A DNA stretch of 64,000 nucleotides from Christiangramia sabulilitoris (lineage in GTDB: Bacteria; Bacteroidota; Bacteroidia; Flavobacteriales; Flavobacteriaceae): assembly GCF_007050985.1 (NCBI RefSeq), contig NZ_VHSF01000001.1:868001-932000 (forward strand), given 5' to 3'. Below the pieces are notes generated by a model, which saw nothing but the letters and a program-made list of their open reading frames with translations, had not been told where the DNA came from and made no database searches. Below, in pieces: positions 8,695 through 17,059 of this stretch (position 1 is its first letter; every line of letters begins with the position of its first letter). A program made the position numbers and the translations under genes.

Positions 8695-10559
8695 GAAAAA
8701 TTTTACTATATATCACCATCTTAACCACTGGTCTAATCTTCATTGCCAGACTTTTCTATCTGCAGATCGTGGATACTTCTCTGGCCATTAGATCTCAGGA
8801 TAATGCCATCAAGGTAGTATATGATTACCCGCAACGGGGATACATTTATGATCGTAATGGTGAATTAATGGTTTCTAACCAGCCCTCTTATGATGTGATG
8901 GTGATCCCAAGGAACCTGAAACCTTTTGACACCACCGAATTCTGCGGTATTCTCAATCTAAGCCGGGAAGAGCTGGAAAAAAAACTGGATAAGGCCAGGA
9001 TCTACTCCCCTATGCTTCCTTCTGTAGTTATACCTCAACTTACCAAAAGTGAGTACGCTATCCTTCAGGAGAAAATGAGAAAATATGAAGGTTTTTATAT
9101 TCAGAAGAGATCCTTACGTGATTACCAGGTAGATCATAGTGCCAATGTTCTAGGCTATATCGCCGAGGTAAATCAAAAAATCATCAATGAAAATCCTTAT
9201 TATATTTCAGGAGATTTAATTGGGCGTGCCGGTGTTGAAAGCCAGTACGAAGAATTACTTCGTGGAGTAAAAGGAGTAAAGCATATTCAAAAAGACCGTT
9301 TTAACCGGGATATCGGCCCTTACAAGGACGGAATCTATGATACCTTACCTGAAAAAGGAAAGGACATTACTATAACCGTAGACAATGCCCTGCAGGATTA
9401 CGGAACCAAATTAATGAAAAATAAAAGGGGCGGGATCGTGGCTTTAGATCCACAGAGTGGAGAAATCCTTGCTTTGATTAGTGCTCCCACTTATGATCCT
9501 GCAAAACTGGTAGGCAGAAGTCGCTCGAGAAATTACTGGGAACTTTATACAGATTCTATTGCCAAGCCACTATATGACCGCGGCTTACTGGCAGAATACC
9601 CTCCTGGCTCGCCGTTCAAAACCCTGAATGCACTTATCGGACTTCAGGAAGGAGTTGTAGATGTTAAAGACAGTTTTAGCTGTAATCATGGTTATGCCTA
9701 CGGTAGAGGGAGGAAACTAGGTTGCCACGCTCATAAAAGTCCTCTTTCCATGATTCCCGGGATCGCGCAATCCTGTAATGCCTACTTTGCGAATGTATAC
9801 AGAAGGATCATCGAAAAATATCCTACTCCGCAGGATGGAATGGATGCCTGGAACGAGCACTTAAAAAGTTTTGGTCTTGGCCAGTTTATGGGTAATGACC
9901 TAAGTACGGGCAGACCGGGAAAAATCCCCGATTCAGACTACTACAACCGCATCTATGACTATCCAACATATAAATGGTATGCCTCTGCAACTTTATCTAA
10001 TGCTATTGGTCAGGGAGAAGTATTAATGACACCAATACAGCTGGCAAACATGGCTGCTACTATTGGAAATAAAGGCTGGTATTATACTCCTCATATTTTA
10101 AAAGAGATCAACGGGCAGCCCATTAAAGAAGAGAAATTCACCAAAAAGAATTATACAACGATACAGGCAGAGTATTTTGAGCCGGTAATAGCCGGAATGC
10201 ACGAAGTATACAAAAGTGGAACTGCGGCAACTTTGAGAATACCCGGAGTGGAAATTGCCGGAAAAACGGGAACCGCAGAGAATTTTGCCAGGATAGATGG
10301 TAAAAGAATGCAGCTTACAGACCACTCTATATTTGTTGCTTTTGCACCGGTAGACAATCCTAAGATCGCTATTGCCGTTTTTGTTGAAAACGGTTACTGG
10401 GGTAGCAGATACGCAGGTAGAATGGCCAGCCTTATGATAGAAAAATATCTGAAAGGAACGATTACCAGGACAGACATGGAAAAATGGATCCTGGAACACA
10501 GCCTTGAAGATGAATATGCCAAACCCCTTAGTGGAGAACCTTTCAGAATTAATCAGTAA
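8691..10559 (+). CDS. mrdA: penicillin-binding protein 2
   Basis: A 622-aa class B PBP, the transpeptidase of the elongasome. Single N-terminal membrane anchor (about residues 5-24), dimerisation domain with PQRGYIYDRNGELM, then the transpeptidase domain with S307-x-x-K310 (YPPGSPFK), S361-x-N363 (QSCNAYF) and K525-T-G (AGKTGTAEN). All active-site motifs are intact. Its stop codon is directly followed by the rodA ATG. Confidence 0.97.
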   Translation: MRKILLYITILTTGLIFIARLFYLQIVDTSLAIRSQDNAIKVVYDYPQRGYIYDRNGELMVSNQPSYDVMVIPRNLKPFDTTEFCGILNLSREELEKKLDKARIYSPMLPSVVIPQLTKSEYAILQEKMRKYEGFYIQKRSLRDYQVDHSANVLGYIAEVNQKIINENPYYISGDLIGRAGVESQYEELLRGVKGVKHIQKDRFNRDIGPYKDGIYDTLPEKGKDITITVDNALQDYGTKLMKNKRGGIVALDPQSGEILALISAPTYDPAKLVGRSRSRNYWELYTDSIAKPLYDRGLLAEYPPGSPFKTLNALIGLQEGVVDVKDSFSCNHGYAYGRGRKLGCHAHKSPLSMIPGIAQSCNAYFANVYRRIIEKYPTPQDGMDAWNEHLKSFGLGQFMGNDLSTGRPGKIPDSDYYNRIYDYPTYKWYASATLSNAIGQGEVLMTPIQLANMAATIGNKGWYYTPHILKEINGQPIKEEKFTKKNYTTIQAEYFEPVIAGMHEVYKSGTAATLRIPGVEIAGKTGTAENFARIDGKRMQLTDHSIFVAFAPVDNPKIAIAVFVENGYWGSRYAGRMASLMIEKYLKGTITRTDMEKWILEHSLEDEYAKPLSGEPFRINQ

Positions 10560-11807
10560 ATGAGTAAAAGCAGCGCGGGATTCGACTGGATCAGTATTTT
10601 TATTTATCTGGCTCTAATCTCTTTTGGTTGGGCTAATATTTATTCCGCTTCCCTGGGCAGCAGTTCAGGCTCTTTTTTTGATCTAAGTCAACCATATGGC
10701 AAACAAGCCCTTTTTATTGGGCTTAGCCTATTCCTGATAGTTATCATCCTGTCTGTTGAAGCAAAATTCTACCAGAGATTTTCGAGTGTTATATACATCA
10801 TATCCCTTTTATCACTGGCAGGCCTGTTTGTTTTTGGAAAAACGATTTCCGGGGCAACTTCCTGGTATTCATTTGGAAGCTTTGGTTTACAGCCTTCTGA
10901 ATTTGCCAAATTCGCTACAGCTCTGGCCCTGGCTAAGTATTTAAGCGATATACAAACCAATATTAGAATGCTAACCCACCAGGTGAAGGCATTTATCATC
11001 ATTGCAATTCCGGCTTTACTTATTATACCACAACCCGATCCCGGAAGCGCATTAGTTTACGCCGCATTCTTCTTTCCCCTGTACAGGGAAGGGCTATCAG
11101 GCTTTTACCTTGTAACCGGATTAACCGGGGTGGCGGTCTTTATACTCACACTGGTCATAGGTCCCATATGGGTGAGCGTAGCAGTTTTGAGTATAGGATT
11201 ACTCCTGTTCTTTCGGAAACGTAAAAAACGCCCTGGCAGGCTTCTTATTACCTTGTTTGCTATAATATCCATAGGTCTTAGCTTCTCTGTGAATTATATT
11301 TTTGAAAATGTATTTGAACAGCGTCACCGCGACCGCTTTAACATCGTTCTGGGAAAAGAAGTAGATTCCCGCGGGATTGGTTATAACACCAATCAGAGTG
11401 AGATTGCCATTGGCAGCGGAGGCTGGCTTGGAAAAGGCTGGACAGAAGGTACGCAGACCAAGGGACATTTTGTACCGGAGCAACATACAGATTATATTTT
11501 CAGCACGGTTGGAGAAGAATGGGGCTTCCTGGGAAGTGCTATGGTGGTATTGCTCTTCGTGGCTTTGCTATTAAGATTACTAATCCTGGCAGAAAGACAA
11601 CGCAACCAGTTCTACAGAGTATATGGCTATTCTGTTATAGGCATCCTTTTTATACACTTCCTGGTAAATATTGGCATGGTGATAGGTATTTTCCCAACGG
11701 TAGGGATTCCACTTCCATTTTTCAGCTATGGTGGATCAGGATTATGGGGTTTTACCCTACTCCTCTTTATATTTATTAAACTGGATTCAGACCGGTTATC
11801 CTACTAG
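10560..11807 (+). CDS. rodA: rod shape-determining protein RodA (SEDS glycosyltransferase)
   Basis: A 415-aa polytopic SEDS-family peptidoglycan polymerase that partners PBP2. Characteristic stretches: WYSFGSFGLQPSEFAK, PQPDPGSALV, the extracytoplasmic WLGKGWTEGTQTKGHFVPEQHTDYIFS (split here by eye into its Gly-rich and HTDYIFS parts) with the catalytic-type Asp in PEQHTD, and GIPLPFFSYGGSG. Last gene of the mre cluster; its final four bases overlap a 25-aa antisense reading frame. Confidence 0.96.
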   Translation: MSKSSAGFDWISIFIYLALISFGWANIYSASLGSSSGSFFDLSQPYGKQALFIGLSLFLIVIILSVEAKFYQRFSSVIYIISLLSLAGLFVFGKTISGATSWYSFGSFGLQPSEFAKFATALALAKYLSDIQTNIRMLTHQVKAFIIIAIPALLIIPQPDPGSALVYAAFFFPLYREGLSGFYLVTGLTGVAVFILTLVIGPIWVSVAVLSIGLLLFFRKRKKRPGRLLITLFAIISIGLSFSVNYIFENVFEQRHRDRFNIVLGKEVDSRGIGYNTNQSEIAIGSGGWLGKGWTEGTQTKGHFVPEQHTDYIFSTVGEEWGFLGSAMVVLLFVALLLRLLILAERQRNQFYRVYGYSVIGILFIHFLVNIGMVIGIFPTVGIPLPFFSYGGSGLWGFTLLLFIFIKLDSDRLSY

Positions 11808-11881
11808 CTGCATTTATCTGCCATAAGCAGAATGGCTGCTGTAACCAGGATAAGCACGGGATAGATATATTTTCGTTTCAT
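11804..11881 (-). CDS. 25-aa hydrophobic peptide antisense to the rodA end
   Basis: ATG at 11879-11881, stop TAG at 11804-11806. The peptide starts MKRKYIYPV, has one strongly hydrophobic segment (residues 8-20) and ends MADKCS. It resembles a bare signal anchor or a micro-lipoprotein remnant. A perfect TAnnTTTG element (TATATTTG) is at 11899-11906 on the same strand, 17 bases before the ATG. It lies between the rodA stop and the terminator of the upstream protease gene. No homologue is recognised; conservation is untested. Confidence 0.45.
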   Translation of the reverse strand: MKRKYIYPVLILVTAAILLMADKCS

Positions 11882-11898
11882 AATAAAAATTGCTGGTG

Positions 11899-11906
11899 CA
11901 AATATA
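11899..11906 (-). promoter_or_regulatory. promoter -7 element of the 25-aa peptide gene
   Basis: TATATTTG on the minus strand matches TAnnTTTG. Confidence 0.45.
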
Positions 11907-11950
11907 ACCCAGCTATTGTTAAAAGATCTTTTGCTCCTGTTATTAAGCAT

Positions 11951-11980
11951 AAAAAAACCCGGAAGTTTTCTTCCGGGTTT
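11951..11980 (-). terminator. intrinsic terminator of the tail-specific protease gene
   Basis: AAACCCGGAAG / CTTCCGGGTTT perfect stem with a 4-nt loop, followed on the minus strand by seven T. It is 17 bases past the protease stop. The promoter of the 25-aa peptide lies downstream of it, so the peptide gene is insulated from protease transcription. Confidence 0.9.
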
Positions 11981-11997
11981 AATATTATTTAGACTTT

Positions 11998-14151
11998 TTA
12001 GTTTTTCACTTTTTTCTTTCCATCAACATCTGCCAGTTTATTTCTGGTAATGTTATTAATATGAATATCTGATAATACATTTATGGCTTCTTCGATATAA
12101 ACATCCTTACTCAGGCTTTCATGCCATCTTTGTCTCTTTTCTTTCAACACCGTGTCCTGAGCGAAAAGTGACTCCTCATAGGGCAAAGAGCTGTAAGTAA
12201 GATCTGTTTTATAATCCTTGATCGCTTCAAATTGCTTAGCCATCTCTTTATCCTTCTCTGCCTGTTTTGCATATTCAGCATAATTCAAAGGATAACTACT
12301 GTCTTCACTTTGAGTTTTTACCCATCTGGCATTATCCTCGATGAGTTTGAGCTGAGCATTGGTTTTCATACGCTCTTTACTGGCTTCAATAGCCTCATCG
12401 AAACCAACATAACCATTCCAGATAGAATAATCTGCTGCATCGATCTTATCCCATGGCAAAGGATTCTCCTGATCTTTCTCTCCTATGTCTACGAAGCTAT
12501 ATCTATCGGGAACCACTATGTCACTTTTTACTCCTTCCAACTGGGTAGATCCACCATTTACACGATAGAATTTCTGAGTAGTTATTTTTAAGGCACCCAT
12601 ATCACCCATATCGTTATTTCTAAGCCATCTGTTTAGATCGATTACATTCTGAACCGTTCCTTTTCCATAGGTTTGTTTACTACCAATGATAACAGCTCTT
12701 TTATAATCCTGCATTGCTGCAGCAAGGATCTCTGAAGCTGAAGCTGAAAGCTCGTTCACCAGTATCACCAGCGGTCCATCCCAAAGCACCTGGGGATCTT
12801 CATCCCTCAATACCTCTTTACGCTGACCATTGGATTTTACCTGAACGATTGGACCTTCTTGAATAAACATTCCGGCGATATCTACAACCGTTTTAAGTGA
12901 ACCCCCTCCATTATTCCTAAGGTCCAGAACAAGTCCTTCCATTCCTTCCTGCTTCAAACGAATAATATCCTCTTTGATATCTGAAGCGGCGTTACGCTCA
13001 CTATAATCGGTCATATCAAAATAGAACTTTGGCAAATTGATGATGCCGTATTTCTTTCCGTCTTTTTTAACCATGGAGGCCTTGGCGTAAGTTTCATCGA
13101 TCTCGATCACGTCGCGGGTTAGAGTTACTTCTTCGATATTACCCATTACTTTTTTACGTACAGTAAGAGTCACCTTGGTATCTTTTGGGCCTTTGATCAG
13201 GTCTACCGCATCATCTAGCCTCATCCCCACAATACTTACAGCCTCTTTTTCATCTTCCTGTTTCACTTTTAAAATCACATCCCCTTCAGCGATCTCTTCG
13301 CTTCTCCACGCCGGTCCTCCGGAAATCACTTCGGTAATGGTAATATTGTCACTATCCTTGACCAAACGAGCTCCAATCCCCTCCAGCTTACCAGACATAG
13401 CAATATCAAATCTATCCTTATCCTGTGGAGCAAAATAGAATGTATGCGGGTCAAATTCTTCTACGATCGCATTAATATAAACCGAAAAATAATCCTCTCT
13501 TTCCAGATCATCTGTGAAATCGTAATACCTGTCAATATTGGACAAGGTGGTTTCCCTGGCTTCTTTCTCAAGTTCAGCATCAGATTTCATTTCATAGGAC
13601 TCGTCCTCCTCTTTCTTTTGCTTTTCATCCTGGCGAAGATCATAATAGGTGATAAGCGTATTAAATTTCAACTGCTCTTTCCACCTTTTTCTCATTTCCT
13701 CTTTAGAAGAAACATACTCTAGATTATCATAATCTGTATTAATATTTTCATCTTCATTAAAATCGAAAGGCCTGGAAAGAATATCCTTATAAAGACCTCT
13801 GGCCTCTTCCATTCTTTCGCCTAAACGGGCATAAGTGAGATTGAAGAATTCAATGTTCTTTCCTTTGATTTGATCGTCTATTTTAGTTTTATAGGCATCA
13901 AATTCTGCAATATCCTCTGCATAGAAGAAACGCTTGGATGGGTCTAGACCTTCCAGGTAATCTTCAAATACATTAGCAGAGAAATCATCATTTAATTCCT
14001 TAGCATCATAATGTCCCTGGTTAAGAACATAAGTAATAAGATCTATAAGAAGTTTATCCTTATTAGGGTCGTCAAATTTTTTGGTAGTAAAACTACATGA
14101 GGCAGCAGCCATCAAAAGAACGACTGCAATAAGTTTAAAATTCCTTTTCAT
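11998..14151 (-). CDS. prc: tail-specific (carboxy-terminal processing) protease
   Basis: A periplasmic S41 protease, 717 aa from the chosen start. The N-terminus MKRNFKLIAVVLLMAAASCS carries a lipobox-like cysteine, so it is probably a lipoprotein; this favours the ATG at 14149-14151 over one seven codons upstream. Domains: N-terminal helical region (to about 230), PDZ (about 250-330, GIGARLV ... GPAWRSEEIAEGDVI), S41 core with the catalytic Ser in NELSASASEI and Lys in SKQTYGKGTVQ, then the DUF3340-type C-terminal region. Prc trims C-termini of periplasmic proteins and controls wall hydrolases in other bacteria. Monocistronic with its own terminator. Confidence 0.94.
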   Translation of the reverse strand: MKRNFKLIAVVLLMAAASCSFTTKKFDDPNKDKLLIDLITYVLNQGHYDAKELNDDFSANVFEDYLEGLDPSKRFFYAEDIAEFDAYKTKIDDQIKGKNIEFFNLTYARLGERMEEARGLYKDILSRPFDFNEDENINTDYDNLEYVSSKEEMRKRWKEQLKFNTLITYYDLRQDEKQKKEEDESYEMKSDAELEKEARETTLSNIDRYYDFTDDLEREDYFSVYINAIVEEFDPHTFYFAPQDKDRFDIAMSGKLEGIGARLVKDSDNITITEVISGGPAWRSEEIAEGDVILKVKQEDEKEAVSIVGMRLDDAVDLIKGPKDTKVTLTVRKKVMGNIEEVTLTRDVIEIDETYAKASMVKKDGKKYGIINLPKFYFDMTDYSERNAASDIKEDIIRLKQEGMEGLVLDLRNNGGGSLKTVVDIAGMFIQEGPIVQVKSNGQRKEVLRDEDPQVLWDGPLVILVNELSASASEILAAAMQDYKRAVIIGSKQTYGKGTVQNVIDLNRWLRNNDMGDMGALKITTQKFYRVNGGSTQLEGVKSDIVVPDRYSFVDIGEKDQENPLPWDKIDAADYSIWNGYVGFDEAIEASKERMKTNAQLKLIEDNARWVKTQSEDSSYPLNYAEYAKQAEKDKEMAKQFEAIKDYKTDLTYSSLPYEESLFAQDTVLKEKRQRWHESLSKDVYIEEAINVLSDIHINNITRNKLADVDGKKKVKN

Positions 14152-14299
14152 AATTCGTTGTAATTTCATCATCGTATGGTCACCATAATAATAGTAAAAA
14201 CTGTGCCAATATTTAACTTAAACGACACTTATTTGTGATCCTACTAATATAAGGTATCCATATTTAAATTCTTATTTTAGCAGAACCAAATAATTATGC

Positions 14300-15082
14300 A
14301 TGAATAATAAAAAACCACTTATTCTGGTTACTAATGATGATGGAATAACCGCCCCGGGAATCAGAACACTGGTAGAAGTAATGAAAGAAATAGGTGATGT
14401 GGTGGTTGTAGCCCCGGATAGTCCACAAAGCGGAATGGGACATGCTATCACCATTAGTGACACTCTTTTCTGCGAGCAGGTAGTCATTAAAGAGAGCTAT
14501 AAGCACAAAGAATACAGTTGCTCCGGCACTCCTGCCGATTGTGTGAAGATCGCTACCCAGGAAATCTTACATAGAAAACCAGATTTATGTGTTAGCGGAA
14601 TTAATCATGGCTCCAACTCCTCTATTAATGTAATTTACTCTGGCACCATGAGTGCCGCAGTAGAGGCGGGTATTGAAGGAATACCGGCAATTGGTTTTTC
14701 CCTGCTGGATTATTCTCTCAATGCAGATTTTGAACCAACACGTAAGTATATAAAGAGTATAACCCGTAATGTTCTGAAAAACGGCCTGCCTAAAGGTGTA
14801 GTTTTAAACGTAAACTTTCCTAAACTTTCTGCGGAAGAAATTAAAGGCATTAAAGTTTGCCGACAGGCCAATGCTCACTGGGAGGAAGAATTCGATAAAA
14901 GAACGAATCCGCAGGGCCGTGAATATTATTGGTTAACGGGAACATTTGTAAATAAGGATGAAGGAAATGATACCGACGAAAAAGCTCTTGAAGAAGGCTA
15001 TGTTTCTGTGGTCCCCGTTCAATTCGACCTTACAGCCCATCAATTTATAAAAGATCTAAGTAGCTGGCCTCTTAATGATTAA
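14300..15082 (+). CDS. surE: 5'/3'-nucleotidase SurE
   Basis: A 260-aa survival protein E, a divalent-metal nucleoside monophosphate phosphatase. The metal-binding DDG motif is in LVTNDDGITAPG (residues 9-20), with SGMGHAITI, CSGTPADCV and SGINHGSN also present. Length is normal. An ATG four bases upstream is out of frame and stops at once, so 14300 is the start. First gene of surE-(93 aa)-lpxB-NlpC/P60; it overlaps the next gene by eight bases. Confidence 0.96.
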   Translation: MNNKKPLILVTNDDGITAPGIRTLVEVMKEIGDVVVVAPDSPQSGMGHAITISDTLFCEQVVIKESYKHKEYSCSGTPADCVKIATQEILHRKPDLCVSGINHGSNSSINVIYSGTMSAAVEAGIEGIPAIGFSLLDYSLNADFEPTRKYIKSITRNVLKNGLPKGVVLNVNFPKLSAEEIKGIKVCRQANAHWEEEFDKRTNPQGREYYWLTGTFVNKDEGNDTDEKALEEGYVSVVPVQFDLTAHQFIKDLSSWPLND

Positions 15083-15356
15083 ACAGGATATACTTATTGG
15101 ATTTTTAACAGGACTGGCGGCCAATATTGGAGGGGTTCTTCTCTACGTTGCATTATTATCTGAGGTTGACATTGATACTACCCTGAAAAATGCCATCGCA
15201 AACGATTACCTTGGGAAGATTATCGCCTTAGGAGCCATCTTGAATTTTCTGCCCTTTTTCGTGTTTTTAAAAAAGAAACAGAATTATCATGCCCGTGGTG
15301 TCCTTCTGGCAACCGTTGCGGTTGCAGTAGGTATTGCAATCTATAAATTCATCTAA
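15075..15356 (+). CDS. small membrane protein between surE and lpxB
   Basis: A 93-aa protein with three hydrophobic segments (about residues 8-28, 47-65 and 76-92). It starts within the surE end and stops one base before the lpxB ATG, so it is tightly coupled to both. I recall this position being occupied by a similar protein in other Flavobacteria, but no function is known. The neighbours suggest an envelope role; this is inference from context only. Confidence 0.8.
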   Translation: MIKQDILIGFLTGLAANIGGVLLYVALLSEVDIDTTLKNAIANDYLGKIIALGAILNFLPFFVFLKKKQNYHARGVLLATVAVAVGIAIYKFI

Positions 15357-15357
15357 A

Positions 15358-16473
15358 ATGAGGTATTATATAATTGCCGGTGAGGCTTCCGGAGATCTGC
15401 ATGCCGCCAACCTGATGAAAGCTCTTAAGCAAACCGATCAAGAGGCAGACTTCAGGTTCTGGGGAGGTGACCTTATGCAGCAACAGGGCGGTACCCTGGT
15501 TAAACATTATAAGGAACTTGCTTTCATGGGTTTTTCTGAGGTGATCATGAACCTGAGAACTATTTTCAGAAATATTAGTTTCTGCAAAAAGGATATTACA
15601 GAGTATCGGCCAGATGTGATCATTTTCATTGATTATCCCGGCTTTAATATGCGCATAGCAGAATGGGCAAAGAAAGAAGGTTTTAGAACGCATTATTACA
15701 TCTCCCCGCAGATCTGGGCCTGGAAAGAGAACAGGATCAAAAAGATTAAGCGGGATATAGATAAAATGTTTGTGATCCTACCTTTTGAAAAAGATTTTTA
15801 TACAGAAAAACATGATTACCCGGTTCATTTTGTGGGGCACCCTCTGTTAGATGCCATCGATAATCGCCCGCCAATTGATATTGAAAGTTTTAAACGTGAC
15901 CATGGCCTGGACTCCAGACCCGTGATCGCTTTATTACCGGGAAGCAGGAAGCAGGAAATCGAAAAAATGCTGGAAGTAATGCTGAGTATAACCTCAGATT
16001 TCAGGGATTATCAATTCGTTATTGCGGGAGCTCCAAGCCAGGACGAGAAATTCTATAAAACCTTTATGAAGAATTCGAACATTAAATTGATCATGAATAA
16101 GACCTATGATATACTTGGAATTTCTTTTGCTGCCCTGGTTACTTCGGGGACAGCTACACTGGAAACTGCTTTATTCAAGGTTCCTGAAGTCGTATGCTAT
16201 AAAGGCAGCTATATATCTTACCATATCGCCAGGCGCATTGTGAAACTCGATTATATTTCCCTGGTGAACCTGATTATGGAACGTGAAGTTGTAAAAGAAC
16301 TGATACAGAATGATTTCAACACGAAAAATCTGAAAGCGGAATTGAAAAAGATCCTCGATGAAAAAAACAGGAAAAGGATCTTCAGCGATTATTTTGAACT
16401 CGAGCAGAAACTGGGAGGAAAAGGCGCCAGTAAGAAAACAGCAGGACTTATAGTAAAAGAAATTGCCGGGTAA
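15358..16473 (+). CDS. lpxB: lipid-A-disaccharide synthase
   Basis: A 371-aa GT19 glycosyltransferase that joins UDP-2,3-diacylglucosamine and lipid X in lipid A synthesis at the inner membrane. Recognisable segments: IIAGEASGDLHAANLMKAL (start), FIDYPGFNMRIAEWAK, YYISPQIWAWKENRI, FVGHPLLDA, IALLPGSRKQEI and VTSGTATLETALF. The ATG at 15358 is chosen because residue 1 of the family begins at MRYYIIAGEASGD; an upstream in-frame ATG would overlap the preceding gene. Confidence 0.97.
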   Translation: MRYYIIAGEASGDLHAANLMKALKQTDQEADFRFWGGDLMQQQGGTLVKHYKELAFMGFSEVIMNLRTIFRNISFCKKDITEYRPDVIIFIDYPGFNMRIAEWAKKEGFRTHYYISPQIWAWKENRIKKIKRDIDKMFVILPFEKDFYTEKHDYPVHFVGHPLLDAIDNRPPIDIESFKRDHGLDSRPVIALLPGSRKQEIEKMLEVMLSITSDFRDYQFVIAGAPSQDEKFYKTFMKNSNIKLIMNKTYDILGISFAALVTSGTATLETALFKVPEVVCYKGSYISYHIARRIVKLDYISLVNLIMEREVVKELIQNDFNTKNLKAELKKILDEKNRKRIFSDYFELEQKLGGKGASKKTAGLIVKEIAG

Positions 16474-17025
16474 ATGAGTTTCAGATCCTGTTCTAAATAT
16501 TGCCTGTATATCCTGATGATCATTATGTTGGCTTCATGTGGCTCTTCCAGAAACAGGGTTATTACCAGGAAAAAGGACACAGCTGTGGTAGAAAAACCAG
16601 AAAGTGAATATAAGCACGATGCCAATGCAAAACCAAATGACAAGGTCGCTTATAAGATCATAAAGAATGCAAAGAAATTTGAAGGTACCCGCTATAAATA
16701 TGGTGGTACAGACAAAAGAGGTATGGATTGCTCCGGTCTAGTGTACATTTCATTCCTGGAGGAAGGGATTTCCCTGCCCAGAACTTCACGTAGTATGTCC
16801 TTAAGAGGCGATCGATTGTTTTTAAAGGAGGTCAGAGTAGGAGATCTACTGTTTTTTGAAACAAACAAGAACAGGAAAGTCATTAACCATGTAGGATTAG
16901 TAGTGGAAGTTAATGCAGACGGAATATTCTTTATTCATTCATCATCCTCCCGCGGTGTTATTATTTCTTCATTATCTGAACCTTACTGGCAGAATAATTT
17001 CGTGATGGCCCGGAGAGTGATCTGA
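16474..17025 (+). CDS. NlpC/P60 (C40) peptidase lipoprotein
   Basis: A 183-aa protein with a lipoprotein signal (LASCGSS, Cys22) and a C40 peptidase domain. Catalytic residues are visible: C86 in GMDCSGLVY, H139 in VINHVGLV and H155 in FFIHSSSS as the third polar residue. Such enzymes cleave gamma-D-Glu-diaminopimelate bonds in peptidoglycan peptides (spr/MepS-like). It starts one base after the lpxB stop, so it is co-transcribed with lipid A synthesis. Confidence 0.93.
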   Translation: MSFRSCSKYCLYILMIIMLASCGSSRNRVITRKKDTAVVEKPESEYKHDANAKPNDKVAYKIIKNAKKFEGTRYKYGGTDKRGMDCSGLVYISFLEEGISLPRTSRSMSLRGDRLFLKEVRVGDLLFFETNKNRKVINHVGLVVEVNADGIFFIHSSSSRGVIISSLSEPYWQNNFVMARRVI

Positions 17026-17059
17026 TTTTTAATTAACTTTTGGAAGTAAATTACTAATA

